NCBI GenBank assembly: GCA_037447605.1
Contig: CM074805.1
Location: 1,893,359 to 1,957,358 of the forward strand
DNA length: 64,000 nt
DNA from: Zygnema circumcarinatum
Lineage: Eukaryota > Streptophyta > Zygnematophyceae > Zygnematales > Zygnemataceae
Direction of reading: 5' to 3'
Made by a program: the position numbers and the translations under genes. How positions within the stretch are numbered: the first letter of the stretch is position 1; the number at the start of each line of letters is the position of its first letter. The notes beneath the pieces were generated by a model that searched no databases, was not told the origin of the DNA, and was given only the letters and a program-made list of their open reading frames with translations. Shown here one piece after another: positions 15,481 through 27,146 of this stretch.

Positions 15481-17836
15481 CTTTGTAGTGCCGGATTTGA
15501 GGAGAGGCCACGTTACAGGATACAAAAGTTTTGGAAAATAAGTGGCATGCTGGAGTCTAGCTTCATCGTTCCACTTTGGAAGTTTAGCAGAGGGGGTGTG
15601 ACCAACAACAGTCAGTGGTGATGAATGTATGTTTTGTTTTCCCGGAAAAGAAGTTAGTGGTGCGACTTTTAACAATGAGCTTCGAGTGTGCTATGATGGA
15701 CATATATGTAATGAGCATGCAAGGACTTCAGCCACCAATAATCGGCGAGTTGTTGAGAGCCATCCTGCGCGCCCATCAGGCGGAGCTTCGAAATATCGAC
15801 TAGCTGCTCCGTTCCTCTGTTCCTTAAATTCTTCAGTTTGCGGAGGCTTCTTCGCGACTGTTGCAAAAGATGGAAGGTGCTGATGATGCATGGATTCGAG
15901 GATCTGTAACAATTGGGCATCTTATTGGTTACAATAGTTCGTTAGCAAGAGAGCAAGCAAGAAAAGCCCATTCTGAGTGCTGAAAACAGAGGGTCAACTT
16001 TTGCGGCATTAGTTCATACAGTGGCCGGCCAAAGTCAATGTATTGCATCTATGTTGTCGTGCGCCAGTCAATCTTGCCAGCGTCTTGTCGCAAATTGATG
16101 TCTCTACTGCCCCCCCATGCATGCATAAAACAGATCAGCCCTTGTTGCAACTCCAAATGGGCCAGCGCCAAAAGCTTTGAGGCAGAATCTGCAGACCTGC
16201 AGCTATATGTGCAGATTATGACGAATACGACGGCGAAGAAGCTGGAGCAGTCAGATTAACAGATTGAAGAAGTAAATATCAGACTTTCTTAAGGTGCTAG
16301 TGGGATCCTGCACGCCCTACTGAACATAGAAGCGGATGCTTCTCCTATTAGGTAGACGTGCAAACGTGTTGTTTAAGCCTACATCATCAACATAATTCTG
16401 AGTGGGCCAGTCAAAGGGCTGAGTATGCATAACCAGAACTGTCGTAAGGGCCAGGCTTTGGTTACAATTGTTTTTGTTGTTGTTGTGAATGGTTTATTTT
16501 CGCTGCATCGTGCATGCAACAGATGCATCTCACAGCCCCAATGTATGTGCACCTATTTCTGTGAGCTTAGTAATGATGGGGCAACTGTTGGCAGTAATAT
16601 GATGATGCCACCCATCGATAACGTTGTACTGCAAATGCCTTACTGCCCAAAGTGCAGCCTTTTCAACATCTCACCCTAACTCTTATAAATATCAGATATA
16701 TTCACAGGTTGTAGGAAGTTTGAATAAATCTGCAACCCGCACTGCGTATCGACGACCCTTTCTGTAGAGCAAAGTACGAGATATAGGTTGAGATCTTCTC
16801 AACCATTGTTTAAAAACCCGGAGCTTAACGGTTTCAATGCCTTCTTAAACTAATCTACCGCTCTGCATCTAGCACATTCGAAGCACCGAACGAACCCACA
16901 GAGAGAAATCCCCACAGCCTTGGTCAGGTAATCATTACTACCCCAGTGCTATCCAAAAGCATCATAGAAGCGTGAAAGTTTAACATACCTCGTTCTGTGA
17001 ATCATCCCACCCACAATCCTCTCAATTCACAAACCACAAACCCTAAACCCAAACCTCAAAAGTATGTTTAACGATGTATCAGCCCACGCCGCCCCCACCC
17101 CTCCCCTCCCCTCGCCTCCCCTCCCCTCCAGACCAGGCCGTAAGACCAGAGGCCACCCGAAGCTGTAAAGACGAGTGGTTCCGTGACTCGAACTCGTCCA
17201 GCCCCCACGGTCCCACCGACAATACCTGTCATTACCCGTTTTACCCGCCAACCGCTCCCGAATGCTCGCCCTTCCGGCGTCCGTCGTACGGAGGACGTCA
17301 AAATGCACAAAGTCCTTACTCCCATTCGACAGATCTGAACCGCCGCCAGAAAGGACAAATTATCGCATCATGCAGATAAAACGGTTACCCTAATGACAAA
17401 TTCTCTTTCAACCGCCCGCCCGTCCGATTGGGCCCGCTCTGTCGTCTGAATCGAATCGCGTTAGAATAACCGTCCGATTTTTCGGGATCGATGGTCCCGA
17501 AACGTAGTCTCCAGCCTTTGACCGTTAGTCGTTGACGTGGTGACGGTTGTGGCGGTTGGAGGACCCGCCCTTCGGCCCGGGACTTCCCCCTGGCGGCCAC
17601 CCACGCAGGGCTGTGCGCTCTCAATATTGAGGCTCGCGCCTGCTCCTCTCTCTCCGTCTTCAGAGCTTCTCTCTTCTGCAATCCCTGCTTAGATTTCTAT
17701 AAGTATCTTTTTGGTTTAGGGTTGCGGGGGCGTCTGTCAAGCATCTCGCCGAGCGAAAGGAAGGAAGGAAGGAAAGGAAAGGAAAGGAAAAGGGAGGAAG
17801 GAAGGAAGCGTGTTCTGTTGCATCAGGGCGTTCAAG
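15481..17836. other. Intergenic region with plant telo-box
   Basis: No convincing coding exon is seen. It includes the methyltransferase 3' flank, a perfect AAACCCTAA telo-box at 17038-17046, a C-rich CCCCTCCC tract around 17085-17130, and a GGAAG-rich purine leader at 17756-17810 just before the next gene. Confidence 0.5.
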
Positions 17837-18085
17837 ATGGTGAAGGATCTTTCTGTTACAGAGATAGTGGTGATTGCAGCGCTGTGTGTGCTGCCCGTAG
17901 TCATGGGCATGCTGCTGGTGATCATTGCAGTCTGCCAGAAGACGGGAACAAGCGACGTTGAGTCGTGGCCGTCGGAGGGAGACGAAGAGCAGCAACTTGA
18001 AACAGGGCCGAGTTCAGAACAAGTACCGCCTGAAAATTACGACTACGATGCTGCAGAGGTTGATGACGGAAGAAACAGGAGGTGA
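17837..18085 (+). CDS. Small single-pass membrane protein, unrecognised
   Basis: This intronless frame of 82 residues begins MVKDLSVTEIVV. Residues about 7-34 form one strong hydrophobic segment (IVVIAALCVLPVVMGMLLVII), followed by a Cys and a hydrophilic, acidic tail rich in Glu, Asp and Gln that ends in Arg residues. The layout suggests a tail exposed to one side of a membrane. The purine-rich GGAAG leader upstream and AATAAATAAA near 18295 downstream fit a short transcript. I do not recognise the family. Coding potential is inferred from the strong membrane segment and the flanking signals. Confidence 0.5.
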   Translation: MVKDLSVTEIVVIAALCVLPVVMGMLLVIIAVCQKTGTSDVESWPSEGDEEQQLETGPSSEQVPPENYDYDAAEVDDGRNRR

Positions 18086-18294
18086 TTGTGGGAGGTTCAG
18101 TGCAAAGGAAATCGAGAACCCTGGGTTAAATGCTTAGGCTACTACTGTAATGTGAGTCGCAATAGACGGCTAAGTAAGGAAGTATGCTTTGGAAAAGAGA
18201 AGGTCATTATTCAGTTTGTCTGTGCGAATGAAGGATCTCCCAAACTAGTTTGAATCGCCATTGATGCGTACAGAAAGAGAGCCTTGCAGTGGAG

Positions 18295-18304
18295 AATAAA
18301 TAAA
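18295..18304 (+). terminator. Polyadenylation signal candidate
   Basis: AATAAATAAA lies about 210 bp after the stop codon of the small membrane protein. A second AATAAA occurs near 18371. Confidence 0.4.
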
Positions 18305-19364
18305 GGAAACCTTTTGTCGTACTAAGCTGCGCAACCACCTGTTGTAATCGTTACCTCTTTATTCACACCAGAATAAAGGCTCGTCTTCGTTGCTTTTGAC
18401 AGGCCTAGTTTGCAGATAGAAGGTAGCCACTTCTGTGCCAGTCAACTAGGGCGTATCCATGGCGGCGAGGGGTCTTATCAAGTCGATGCGTGTCACATAC
18501 CGGGTGAACGCTGGACATGGTCAGGGCAGATAGCTGCTCGTAAGGTCAACTTTATTCCTGTAAAATATTTTATGCATCAGCCAGTCAAAGGGCTTAAACT
18601 TTTCCCGTATCCCTCTCTCTGGTCGTTGTCGCCTTCCAACATGAAGCTGTGTGAGCTCTGTGTTCCAGTGGATGCCATGCCATGGTTTGATAGAAAGTTA
18701 GAAGCGAGGTATTGTCTGGCATGCCATGCTCGCTAATAAGAGTGAGCTATTAACATTTTGCCATACGGTGACATAAATCGCTGCGGATTGACAGTGTTTT
18801 CATGCAGCTCAAAGTAATCATCTCCTGTGTGTAAGAAAGCACAATTAAGTAGCGTATTTTTTGAGTTTGACACCCACCTGACGTACAAATGGCAACAGAA
18901 AAAGGTGCAAAGGTGAAAAGGTGCTCCTAGGAACAACGTTTCACTTTCTCATTCTCTAACTGCAACTCATTTTCATCAATTCCAATTGCAAGCCTCACTC
19001 TCATGCAAAAACCCTAAAACCTCTGACGTTTGCAAAGAGCGTTTGAAACAACAAAAAGCGGGATAAGGTCCAAAAACTTCGGGTTAAGCAAACAAGGATA
19101 AAAAAAAGTGCCCAAACAACAAGTACGCGCACACTTGGTTCTTATAAATACAAATCAATTTACACAACAAACGGAGATGCCGCAACAGAGCTCACAAGGG
19201 GTAACAAATTTAACTACACTGCAAACCCCCCGTTCTTACATACTTTACACGGATTTATCTCAAAATAGCAAACTAATACTTCACAATACAGGCGCTTATG
19301 CCTGGCTTACTGCTGTAAGCTGCCGAAACACACCACGAGGGAAAGCTTACGGAATCTACCAACA

Positions 19365-21024
19365 TCAAGCGAAGCTTATGTCCTTTTCGAGCAGGGTTTT
19401 CCTTGCATTCAGACTCTGAACAACGAGCTGCTTCGCAAATATGCCTACAACGCCATCAAAGTACTTAAAGATATTGAGGTTCGCAAAAAGCTGCTGCTCC
19501 CAGGTAGTTTCAGCCTCGGGAACTTCCGGAAATCCTGAAGAGTTGTAAAGATACTCAACAGAAGTGGCGCCGTCGACATCATACAACTTCCATGTCTCAG
19601 TTCCGGTGCCTTGAACAGTTTTCAGCTCACGGACAACGGTAGGAATACCACCTGTGGTGCTTCCTTCAGGGTCGTATTGGAGAAGTTTGATATACACGTA
19701 ACCCTCGACCTGCAGAAATGGCCAGCCTCAGATGAATGGCCAATAAATGGGTTCAAACTGTCCACTCGAGACAAAATGTCCTAAATGCTGACAAGGTTAG
19801 CTACTTGGATTTCACAGGAAGGCATTTCATGCTCAACAACTTAATGACACCATTAGGCAGTGTTATGGACAACACTTCCATATGAACCTTCAGTGAAGGG
19901 GGAACACAAGCCACTGCTTCAAGACGGAACCCTCTATCTTGCCAGAACAATGAATGTGGCTGGACCAGAAGCATTAGCCAGAGTTTGCGATCAACCGTGC
20001 AGACCACCGCGCGGATTGCTTGATTAGACACGCACCTGTAGTCCGCCTCTCATGCGATTGACAGCCTGAGGTTGCTATGGGACAAAGCAAAACATGCAAG
20101 TGGATGCCAGTTGGCTTTTCACCTTCCCTGTTTCAAAGGAGGAACTTGCCTTGATGTCTGTGATGATTGGATAGAGTGGCCGTACAATGCCCTTCAGCTG
20201 ATAAGTGACTCCGCAACTTGTAGGAGACAAGTCTTCTGTGAACAATTTCACTTCTGCGATAGTAGGATCCTGGGCTGGATAAGTTGAAAGATCGATTATG
20301 TTATCCAGCACCTGTCCGAATACACCCAGCGAGGAGACATATAGCTGAAAAAAAGGCAAGTAGCTTCATCTGATGCAATCCTGCGATATCGATGGGCATG
20401 CCACCATGGAGGCAATGGAGGCCATATAGATTTTTCGAGAAACAAGCGCTTCACAGTTTCTGAACGGGGAAAGGGCTGCGCTGCATTTAATGCTCTGCAA
20501 CAGATTACAGATCTGCGTCCCACATTCTATGCAAGACTATCTACCCTCTTAGAGAGCTTTTTCGGTAAGTTTCATGTGTGGATTACTTGCTGGGAATGTT
20601 TGATTTTCATACCGTCTTGACTGGACGATCAATACGAACAGAGTGCTGAACGATGAATGAATTAATCCTTAAGGGACGGCGTTCTCTGTTTACTTGAACT
20701 ACCTTGAATGCACCCTGCTTCAAATTTTCGGAACCTGCAGTGCGATTACCTCAGGATGAACAAAAAGCAGAATGTACACAGCAAATGTGGACATATATGT
20801 ATTTTTCAAAGAAATCAGCTGTGCGACCCATGGTCTCGGTCCAGCAACTGACCCGCGCCCTTGAAAGACGCCTCCAGACCATTCACGCGGATCCCAGCTC
20901 CGCCTCCTGCTGCCCTTCCAAAGCCAGCAGACCTCCGACACATGCTACGGCAACCGCTTCCTTTCCAGGCTCCAACCAGAGAGGCTGAGATGCTGCTCGC
21001 GCCAGCGCGCTCAATCGCCGCCAT
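19365..21024 (-). CDS. Unrecognised, probably plastid-targeted protein with a GC-AG intron
   Basis: Five exons join in phase: 20853-21024, 20703-20734, 20613-20645, 20150-20344 and 19365-19709 (minus strand), giving 258 residues. The first exon (MAAIERAGASSISASLV) is rich in Ala, Ser, Gly and Arg and poor in acidic residues, like a chloroplast transit peptide. The mature part has blocks LYVSSLGVFGQVLDNIIDL, TYQLKGIVRPLYPIITDIK, GYVYIKLLQYDPEGST and FANLNIFKYFDGVVGIFAK and looks like a folded globular domain, but I cannot name its family. The intron after 20150 uses a GC donor (AAG|GCAAGT) followed by a normal acceptor. The two small exons (32 and 33 bp) are supported by phase and splice sites only. 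Confidence 0.65.
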
Positions 21025-21962
21025 GGCGGGCGCAGTGCAGGCCTCTCCGACCTTCTTTCTGGCGCCTTCCCGGGATGTACAGTAGACGAGAGGCCAGATC
21101 CCCTGCGGGGCAAGTAATCGGGTCCTGCCAATGGCGGGCCGCCACGTGGACTCGGTTACCAAGTGGCAATTCGCCTATGGGCCACGCTTTTTGACAGTAG
21201 AGACTGGAATGAAAGGGGTCGTGAAGTCGAACTGCAGAGGGCACAAAGCCAACGGCTGAGCTTCCCTTTTTTTTTTTTTTTTTTTTTCTCCCCTAAAAAA
21301 TGCAGGTGATGTTGCTCTATAAACTAAAAATAATTATAATATGAGCACACAAGTATTTGTAGCTATAGAGTTGGCACTACGCTCTCCTTCCACACGACTT
21401 TTTTCAGTGCTAAGTTCATGCTTCCTCATGGCCTGGGTGACAAGCAGCATGCTCAAAGCAGAGCCTGCTGCACGTGGTTCTGAGCTTACCCCTCCACGCC
21501 TGATCCTTTTAATGAAAATTGGGGATGTAAAATCGATCTCACGATGACGATGCCATCCTTTTATTCGTTTTATGATTCTTCTGAAATTTCAAAAGTTTGA
21601 CGTTGATGAATGCTTTGGCGGGCTTTCATTTCAAATTCATCCTTGTAAGTTCTGAAACCTCTCCCATCCTTTTTAAGTCATTGGCTTCTAATGAAGCCAT
21701 GTCATAGCAGTAGCAGTACGATGCAGGGTCATACAGACGAAGACAGGACCTTCACTTTCAGCATTATTTGCAGTGCCAATACTACACAAAATGAACACGT
21801 GGGTCGTGATGTGAAATTGTGAAGTGGCCTAAACAACCAGAAGCACGATTTTCTCAGAACAATTCCTGGCGTCATGAACCAGCATGGGCAAACTCTGCCA
21901 AGGAAGCTGCCTTTAACTTTCCACCACGTATCCATACTGCCTCCCCCCTCGGAACCCTTTGT
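21025..21962. other. Intergenic stretch between two minus-strand genes
   Basis: It contains a run of about 21 T at 21267-21287 and no convincing coding exon. It should hold the upstream region of the 19.4-21.0 kb gene and the 3' flank of the zinc-finger gene. Confidence 0.45.
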
Positions 21963-24804
21963 TTATGGATCCTCGGCATACGTATCCCATCGATCAGGTT
22001 GCCCTTCCTTAGGGACTACTGCACTGCCGTAGCTCCGTGAACCCCCACCACGAGGAGCCCTTTGCGAGTTCCATGCTCTGCTTTCTCTTCGCCCTTCACC
22101 TCCATTTGCATTCTCCGCAAATTGCCTACTAGACCTGCCCTCATCAGGCCCCGCCGACCTTGACCTGAACCTGCTATTGTTAAGCTCGCCAGATCTAGAC
22201 CTGAACCTATCCTCACCAGACTCGGCAAATCTGAATCGGGGCCTGCCCTCATCTTGAACTCGTCTCGCACTATTCTCGTCGTCATCCCCTGCATCAAACT
22301 GCCTACGTGAGAAACTCCTAGGCTTCTCATCCTGCCTTTCGATGTTCCCCACGTAATTGTTGTTCCCCCATTCCCTTCTTCCAGCTCTCCCATCATCTCG
22401 TGCCGAGGGTCGTTTATAGGGAGACTCTTCCGATGGTCTACTCCTCTCCCGTCGTTCATCAAAGTCCTCCCCAAAATCCCTACGTTCCTTGCCAGCAATA
22501 GGTCTTTCCCCCCAAGCTGCTGTTGAACCGCCCCTTCCCCCCCGTCGGGCCCCACTCATCGGAGCTCGGTCCCATTCCGGCTCTGTTTGCCTTTCGTATC
22601 TGCGAGGACTCCCCCTCCTTTCGCCTTCCATGCCCTCTTGCCCACCTCTTCGTGCCCCACTCCACGACTGTCCCCTCTCTCTCTCCTCCCCATCCCTACC
22701 CCTGCCTCCGATAGACATCCCAGACCTCCTAGGCTCGTCCTCTCGGCGACTCTCCCTACGCTGAGAGCCCCATTCTGAGCGCTCTCTACTAAATGATCCC
22801 TGCGGCTGCCATTCACTTCTAGGGGGGCCTCGGCCTACCTCTCTGTTTCCACCCGGCCTTTCCACATTACACTGACGGCACTCTTGATTGCGAGCATAAT
22901 TGTTGTAACCGCAGCTGTTACAGACAAGCACGCAAATCAGCGAGAAAAGAGCTACATCTTATACATCCAAGCTTACCTGCCATGTGTTTCAAACATAAAT
23001 AATTGATCTATAGGAGCAGAAAACCAATGCTAAACACAAAGTCCATTTAACCTGCAATACCCTCAGCTGTGCCGATCAGAGGCAATTTCGTTTGGCTGCA
23101 GATGAATCATCTCAACTGACCTTGGACAGGGCCAATCTCCGGGCAATGGCTCATATGCGGAACGTAACCCCCGCGACTCCTCCCAGGAACGCCTCTGAAG
23201 GCCTCCAGACGGTTTTGCATCACGCCGCCATTCTGAGCCACCAGTGCTCGGCTTTTTGGGCACATAAACGGGCTCCTCTTTTCTGTAGCAGCACAAAAAG
23301 GAAATTTCCCCTCACAGCCTGCCCCCTGGAAATTTGCAGAAGGTCTAGGAGTTCTAGCCCATCGTCAACTGTGCCCTAAAACTCCCTTAGCTTTGCTCTC
23401 ACTGGCCCTTAAGGCTAAAAAATTGCCTACCCAGCAAAAGAGTAGAAGGTTTATAACAACAAAACGAGCTCTGGCCCATGCAGAACACCTCAATACCAAC
23501 CCACCGGCGGACATTGCAGAATTGCACACACATTCAGGCATGCGTGTTGACACTTATCACGAGTAATCATGCGGTAATGTTTCCCATTTCAACTACCACA
23601 GCACCTTTGGCTTAAACCCATGACCGCGAATTCCCTGCTGTCTACTGCCATGTCTGTGAAAAGGGCCAGATGGCAAGTTCGCTGACCTGGGCAAACTGGG
23701 GTCCCGTGGAAACTCGCTGAGCTTGAGCAGAATGCTCAATAGCGCACGACAGGCGTCCTGTACTGCCGGGGCCACATCCAGAGCAGCAGCATTGCCTACT
23801 CGAGTGGCATATGAGAGGATAAGGCGAACAACCTCCGCTGTCCCCAGACTGGTGCCACTTGGTGGAGCAAATGCTCGCGAACAAGACTCACGCAAGCTGC
23901 AAGGGGTACAAACCTGCAAGCATGATTCTTATTTGTTGGTTCAGAATATGACCTAATTTTTAGCTTCGCTAAAAACTCTAGCTGAGGAGGCCAACGAAGT
24001 CCCGTTCCATTTGCTGAGATATCGAAAAAAAGAGAGGTATATGTTATACAATACTTACACTATCCTCCGTCAGCCCTACGTGCGCACGGAGCCTCTTGGC
24101 ACTGTTCACTAATTTTCGTTCGACATCGGGGCATCCAGCAGCAGCTATCACGCGAAGATGCTCCTCGGGCAACCTCCTGCATAACCTTATCCATTATCTG
24201 CCGTCAATCTTCCGGTGAGATAAGATGACACTTGGCAATACAGGCATAACGGATGAAGGAAAACGCACTCAAACATGTCATCTCGGTCGCGTCCAAAGTT
24301 CATGACTGCATGCTTCATCTCCGAATAGTTCTCGAAAGGGCCCTCTCCTCCGCGAGCTCCCGGCTCGCTCCTCCGCCCCTCAGCATCCACCGTCTTCTGG
24401 TATCCCTGCTCATGAAGTCGCAGCAAAAAAAATCCCCATTCCGGCCAGGGATGCGCCCTTTCACGTAAGAAACTTTTCCCTGATTGCACAAATTCGACAT
24501 TCTCTGCCTCCTCTTCCTCCTCCTCCTCCAAAAAAATATCCTTATCTTCAAATCCTAACTGCGGTTCCCGCGCCGAGGCGATGCAACGCACTGCAATTAG
24601 CGACGCGCAGTGGGGAGCAGAGGGGATGCGTATGGCGAGGGGCTGCGACGAGAAGAGGAAAGGGGGAGAGGGAGAGAGAAAAGCTCTCCCTAATGGCAAT
24701 TCACGAAGGGCCCTGCACAGAGGAGGGGGAGGCGCGCCCCGGAAGGAGGCTCCGGCTGCAGCCATGGCGGCAAGCATTCTGAGGGTTAAGGGGCGCAGCT
24801 GCAT
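21963..24804 (-). CDS. Organelle RanBP2-type zinc-finger protein, VAR3/OZ1-like
   Basis: Plant proteins of this family act in chloroplasts or mitochondria, and OZ1 is needed for plastid RNA editing. Exons on the minus strand are 24269-24804, 24059-24176, 23687-23913, 23121-23282 and 21963-22914, giving 664 residues. The N-terminus (LRMLAAMAAAGASFRG and onward) resembles a transit peptide. MNFGRDRDDMF followed by RLPEEHLRVIAAAGCPDVERK and AEVVRLILSYATR match the helical region shared by VAR3 proteins. A RanBP2 zinc finger spans the exon 4/5 junction: GDWPCPSCGYNNYARNQEC then RQC, with all four cysteines plus the Trp and Asn residues of the motif. The last exon encodes a long Arg/Ser/Gly/Glu-rich tail. 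Only one finger is visible; VAR3 itself has more than one. Confidence 0.85.
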
Positions 24805-25780
24805 CGCTCCGCCCACTCCTCGCCTTTCCCTTCTTCAGGAACTCCCCCATCAAGTTGCTGATCTTGAACGAGGCACTATGGGCACAGTTCCGTTCCACCA
24901 GGTATTTGGTCACAGTTTCACGCTACGCGCAACTTTGCACTCTGAAACTTGAAATTTTGACGGTATACGTACTTCTACATAGATCGCAACAAATTTCAAC
25001 ACGAATTTCAGCATGGAACTTTGCCAACTATACGCGAATTTCGGAGCATAGATCGCCTGGATCTGGAACTGCTCGCGCGCAAGGAGCACATGCCAGGAGG
25101 GAGCGGGAGGTGGGCGGGCCTTAGTCACTAGCCACTAGTGGTTAGGCATTAGTCACTACTGTTTTGGGAAAGGAGGCGTGAATTGACACATTGACTGGCC
25201 GATCCGCCCCGCAGCGATTTATTATCCCGTGAAGGCGTGGCTGCTCGCGATGCGGCCCTCCCTCCCCCTCTTCGCAAGGCGCGCGCATATGCCGGCCGTG
25301 ACTCAGCCGGCGAGTTGGTTCCGATGGCTGCCGAGACTTGTGGGTGCCACGATGCCCGTTTGTAGATTTCCGCTCATAGGCCTTTTACTTTTGTCCTTGG
25401 GTACTTTGTGACCTTTCCTTTGGTTGCCCATGTCGTTGATGTTGGCCATGTACACTTGATGGCATCATCGCCATCGTGCGATCAATGCCACTTCCCTTGC
25501 CCACATCCTCTCTCTCTCGCGAATTTCTACGAGTGTGCGTTCGATCACAGACATGTAGAGCCACAAGTGCCACACGTGTCAAGAAGGCTCCTGAATGGTC
25601 GTTCTGATGTCAGAGTGCAGTCCGGCAGTCCCCTTAGGTGCAGTCGGACAATCATCAACCTAGGCGTTTCGTACAAGTCTCGTGGTCTGCCCGCCCGCAC
25701 GCACCCGGGCGGCCTCGCTTGTCGTATGAGGGAGCAGTCGGCGCGCCGCACGCCACAGCGGATCTCCAAAGCAATCAAAT
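24805..25780. other. Upstream region of the zinc-finger gene
   Basis: It contains a short palindrome around 25128-25146 (CTAGCCACTAGTGGTTAG) and no recognisable gene. Confidence 0.4.
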
Positions 25781-25789
25781 CGTTCAGTT

Positions 25790-26440
25790 CGGTACTAGTG
25801 TACAGCAACAATGTCCGGTACTGTACTGTACTTGTGTACGGTAATGATGTACGGTAATACAGTCAACCGTCCTCGTATTTACCGCCCTGAGGAGTGCGTC
25901 CCCAAGAATTTCGCCCCGATTTTGCCGAAACCACCTTTTTGTACGGTAACTTAGTGTTACCGTACTGTCCGTATTATCCGTGCTGTCCGTACTAGCCGTA
26001 CTAGCTGCACTAGCCGTTACGGCCTTACGCAAAACTCACCTAATCTCCCCGCACGTGCCGCCGTAAGAGGCGCTCGCTCTTCTCCCCTTCTTCTTGGCTT
26101 CGATACGATACGAAATGATACGGTACGATATGGTACGATACGAAACACCCCGATACGGTACTATCCATACTAGCCGTACGAGATGTAGTAGCCGATACAG
26201 CACGATACGGTACGATATAGTACGGTACGATACGTACGGTCCAACATGAACTCTAACATAATACCGCCCGTCTATTGGTAACACGAATCTTATATCTTAT
26301 ATATGCAAAATCAATATTTTCGCCTCATATTGGCCAAAACCAGGGTGGAAAATATGAGGACCCCTGACTGTAGTGTACATCAATGATGTACTGTACGGTA
26401 ACAATGTACGGTATGCAATCATGTACCGTCGGTTGGTCGG
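25790..26440. repeat. Degenerate TACGGTA / TACCGTA repeat cluster
   Basis: Variants of GTACGGTA, TACCGTAC, GATACGGTACGATA and CCGTACTAG recur in both orientations over about 650 bp (for example 25836-25860, 25938-25990, 26105-26240 and 26380-26430). The short palindromic core GTAC lies inside most copies. The tract is not coding; the reading frames through it are Tyr/Arg-rich artefacts. Confidence 0.75.
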
Positions 26441-26596
26441 TCGGTCGGTACCTTTCGCCGCATCTCTCGGCGGGCGGGCGGGGCATGGTTCGCATGGCAT
26501 CGGGGGGCGGCGGATGCTTGTTCGCCGCAACAAAAGGATGGGACCATGAAAGGAGCGGGACGGGATGGGATGGGACTATGGCCAACATGCGGGCAC

Positions 26597-26652
26597 GCTT
26601 GTTGTTGTTGTTGATGGTGTTGTTGGTGGTGGTGTTGGTGGTGGTGTTGGCA
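26597..26652 (+). repeat. GTT/GGT trinucleotide microsatellite
   Basis: Imperfect GTT and GGT units give a GTTGTTGTT then GGTGGTGGT series just before a GC-rich block. Confidence 0.7.
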
Positions 26653-26914
26653 TACGTGAGTGCAGTGTAGTCTTGAGGACGCAAATTCTTACCGTAATTA
26701 TTTGCGCGGTAGCGCAGGCAGCCTGCTGAAAGGAAGCACTGGATGGCTCGTGCGCGTGTTGCCAGGCCATCAGCCTCCATCGCAGTCTACCGCTGGCCCG
26801 CCCCGCGGCCCGCGGCCGCCGCCCCGCCCCGGGCCGGCCTCGCCTCGCCTCGTCCAGAGGCTGAGTCCAGTCCCCGTCCCGCCCGCTAGGTAGGGCTGGA
26901 GGCACGGGGTGTGG

Positions 26915-27010
26915 GGGGCACGGGCATGCCCGGGGGGGGGGGGGCATGCCCGGGGGGGGGGGGNNNNNNNNNNGGGGGGGCATGCCCGGGGGGGGGGGCA
27001 TGCCCGGGAC
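26915..27010. repeat. GGGCATGCCC palindromes in poly-G tracts around an N gap
   Basis: The palindrome GGGCATGCCC occurs four times, separated by runs of 9-12 G, symmetrically placed on both sides of ten Ns at 26964-26973. The gap is a likely sequencing failure in poly-G, and the copy number is not reliable. Confidence 0.85.
26964..26973. other. Assembly gap (10 N)
   Basis: Ten undetermined bases in the middle of a poly-G/palindrome tract. Confidence 0.99.
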
Positions 27011-27146
27011 ATGAAAACTGTGGCTCGACTGTGCCCCCTACGTCAGCGTACGACATCGCGTCACGCCCGGGGCCGGGACGATGACGGCTGACGGCTGACA
27101 TGGAACTCCGCAATGTCCGTACCATGCGCACTTTCCGTCTGCTAAT

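Noticed and set aside
17038-17046. AAACCCTAA read as an interstitial telomere
   Set aside because: It is a single unit, so it fits a promoter telo-box rather than a telomeric array.
17160-17200. A T-loop-like GTTCGAGT on the minus strand suggesting a tRNA
   Set aside because: The flanking bases do not pair as a T-stem, and no acceptor or anticodon arm can be drawn.
22489-22778. Pro/Leu-rich plus-strand frames opposite the zinc-finger gene tail
   Set aside because: They are antisense shadows of the Arg/Ser/Gly-rich coding tail, which belongs to a phase-consistent exon.
26576-27131. Pro-rich minus-strand frames across the second N gap
   Set aside because: They read through Ns and poly-C/palindrome repeats and have no conserved domain.
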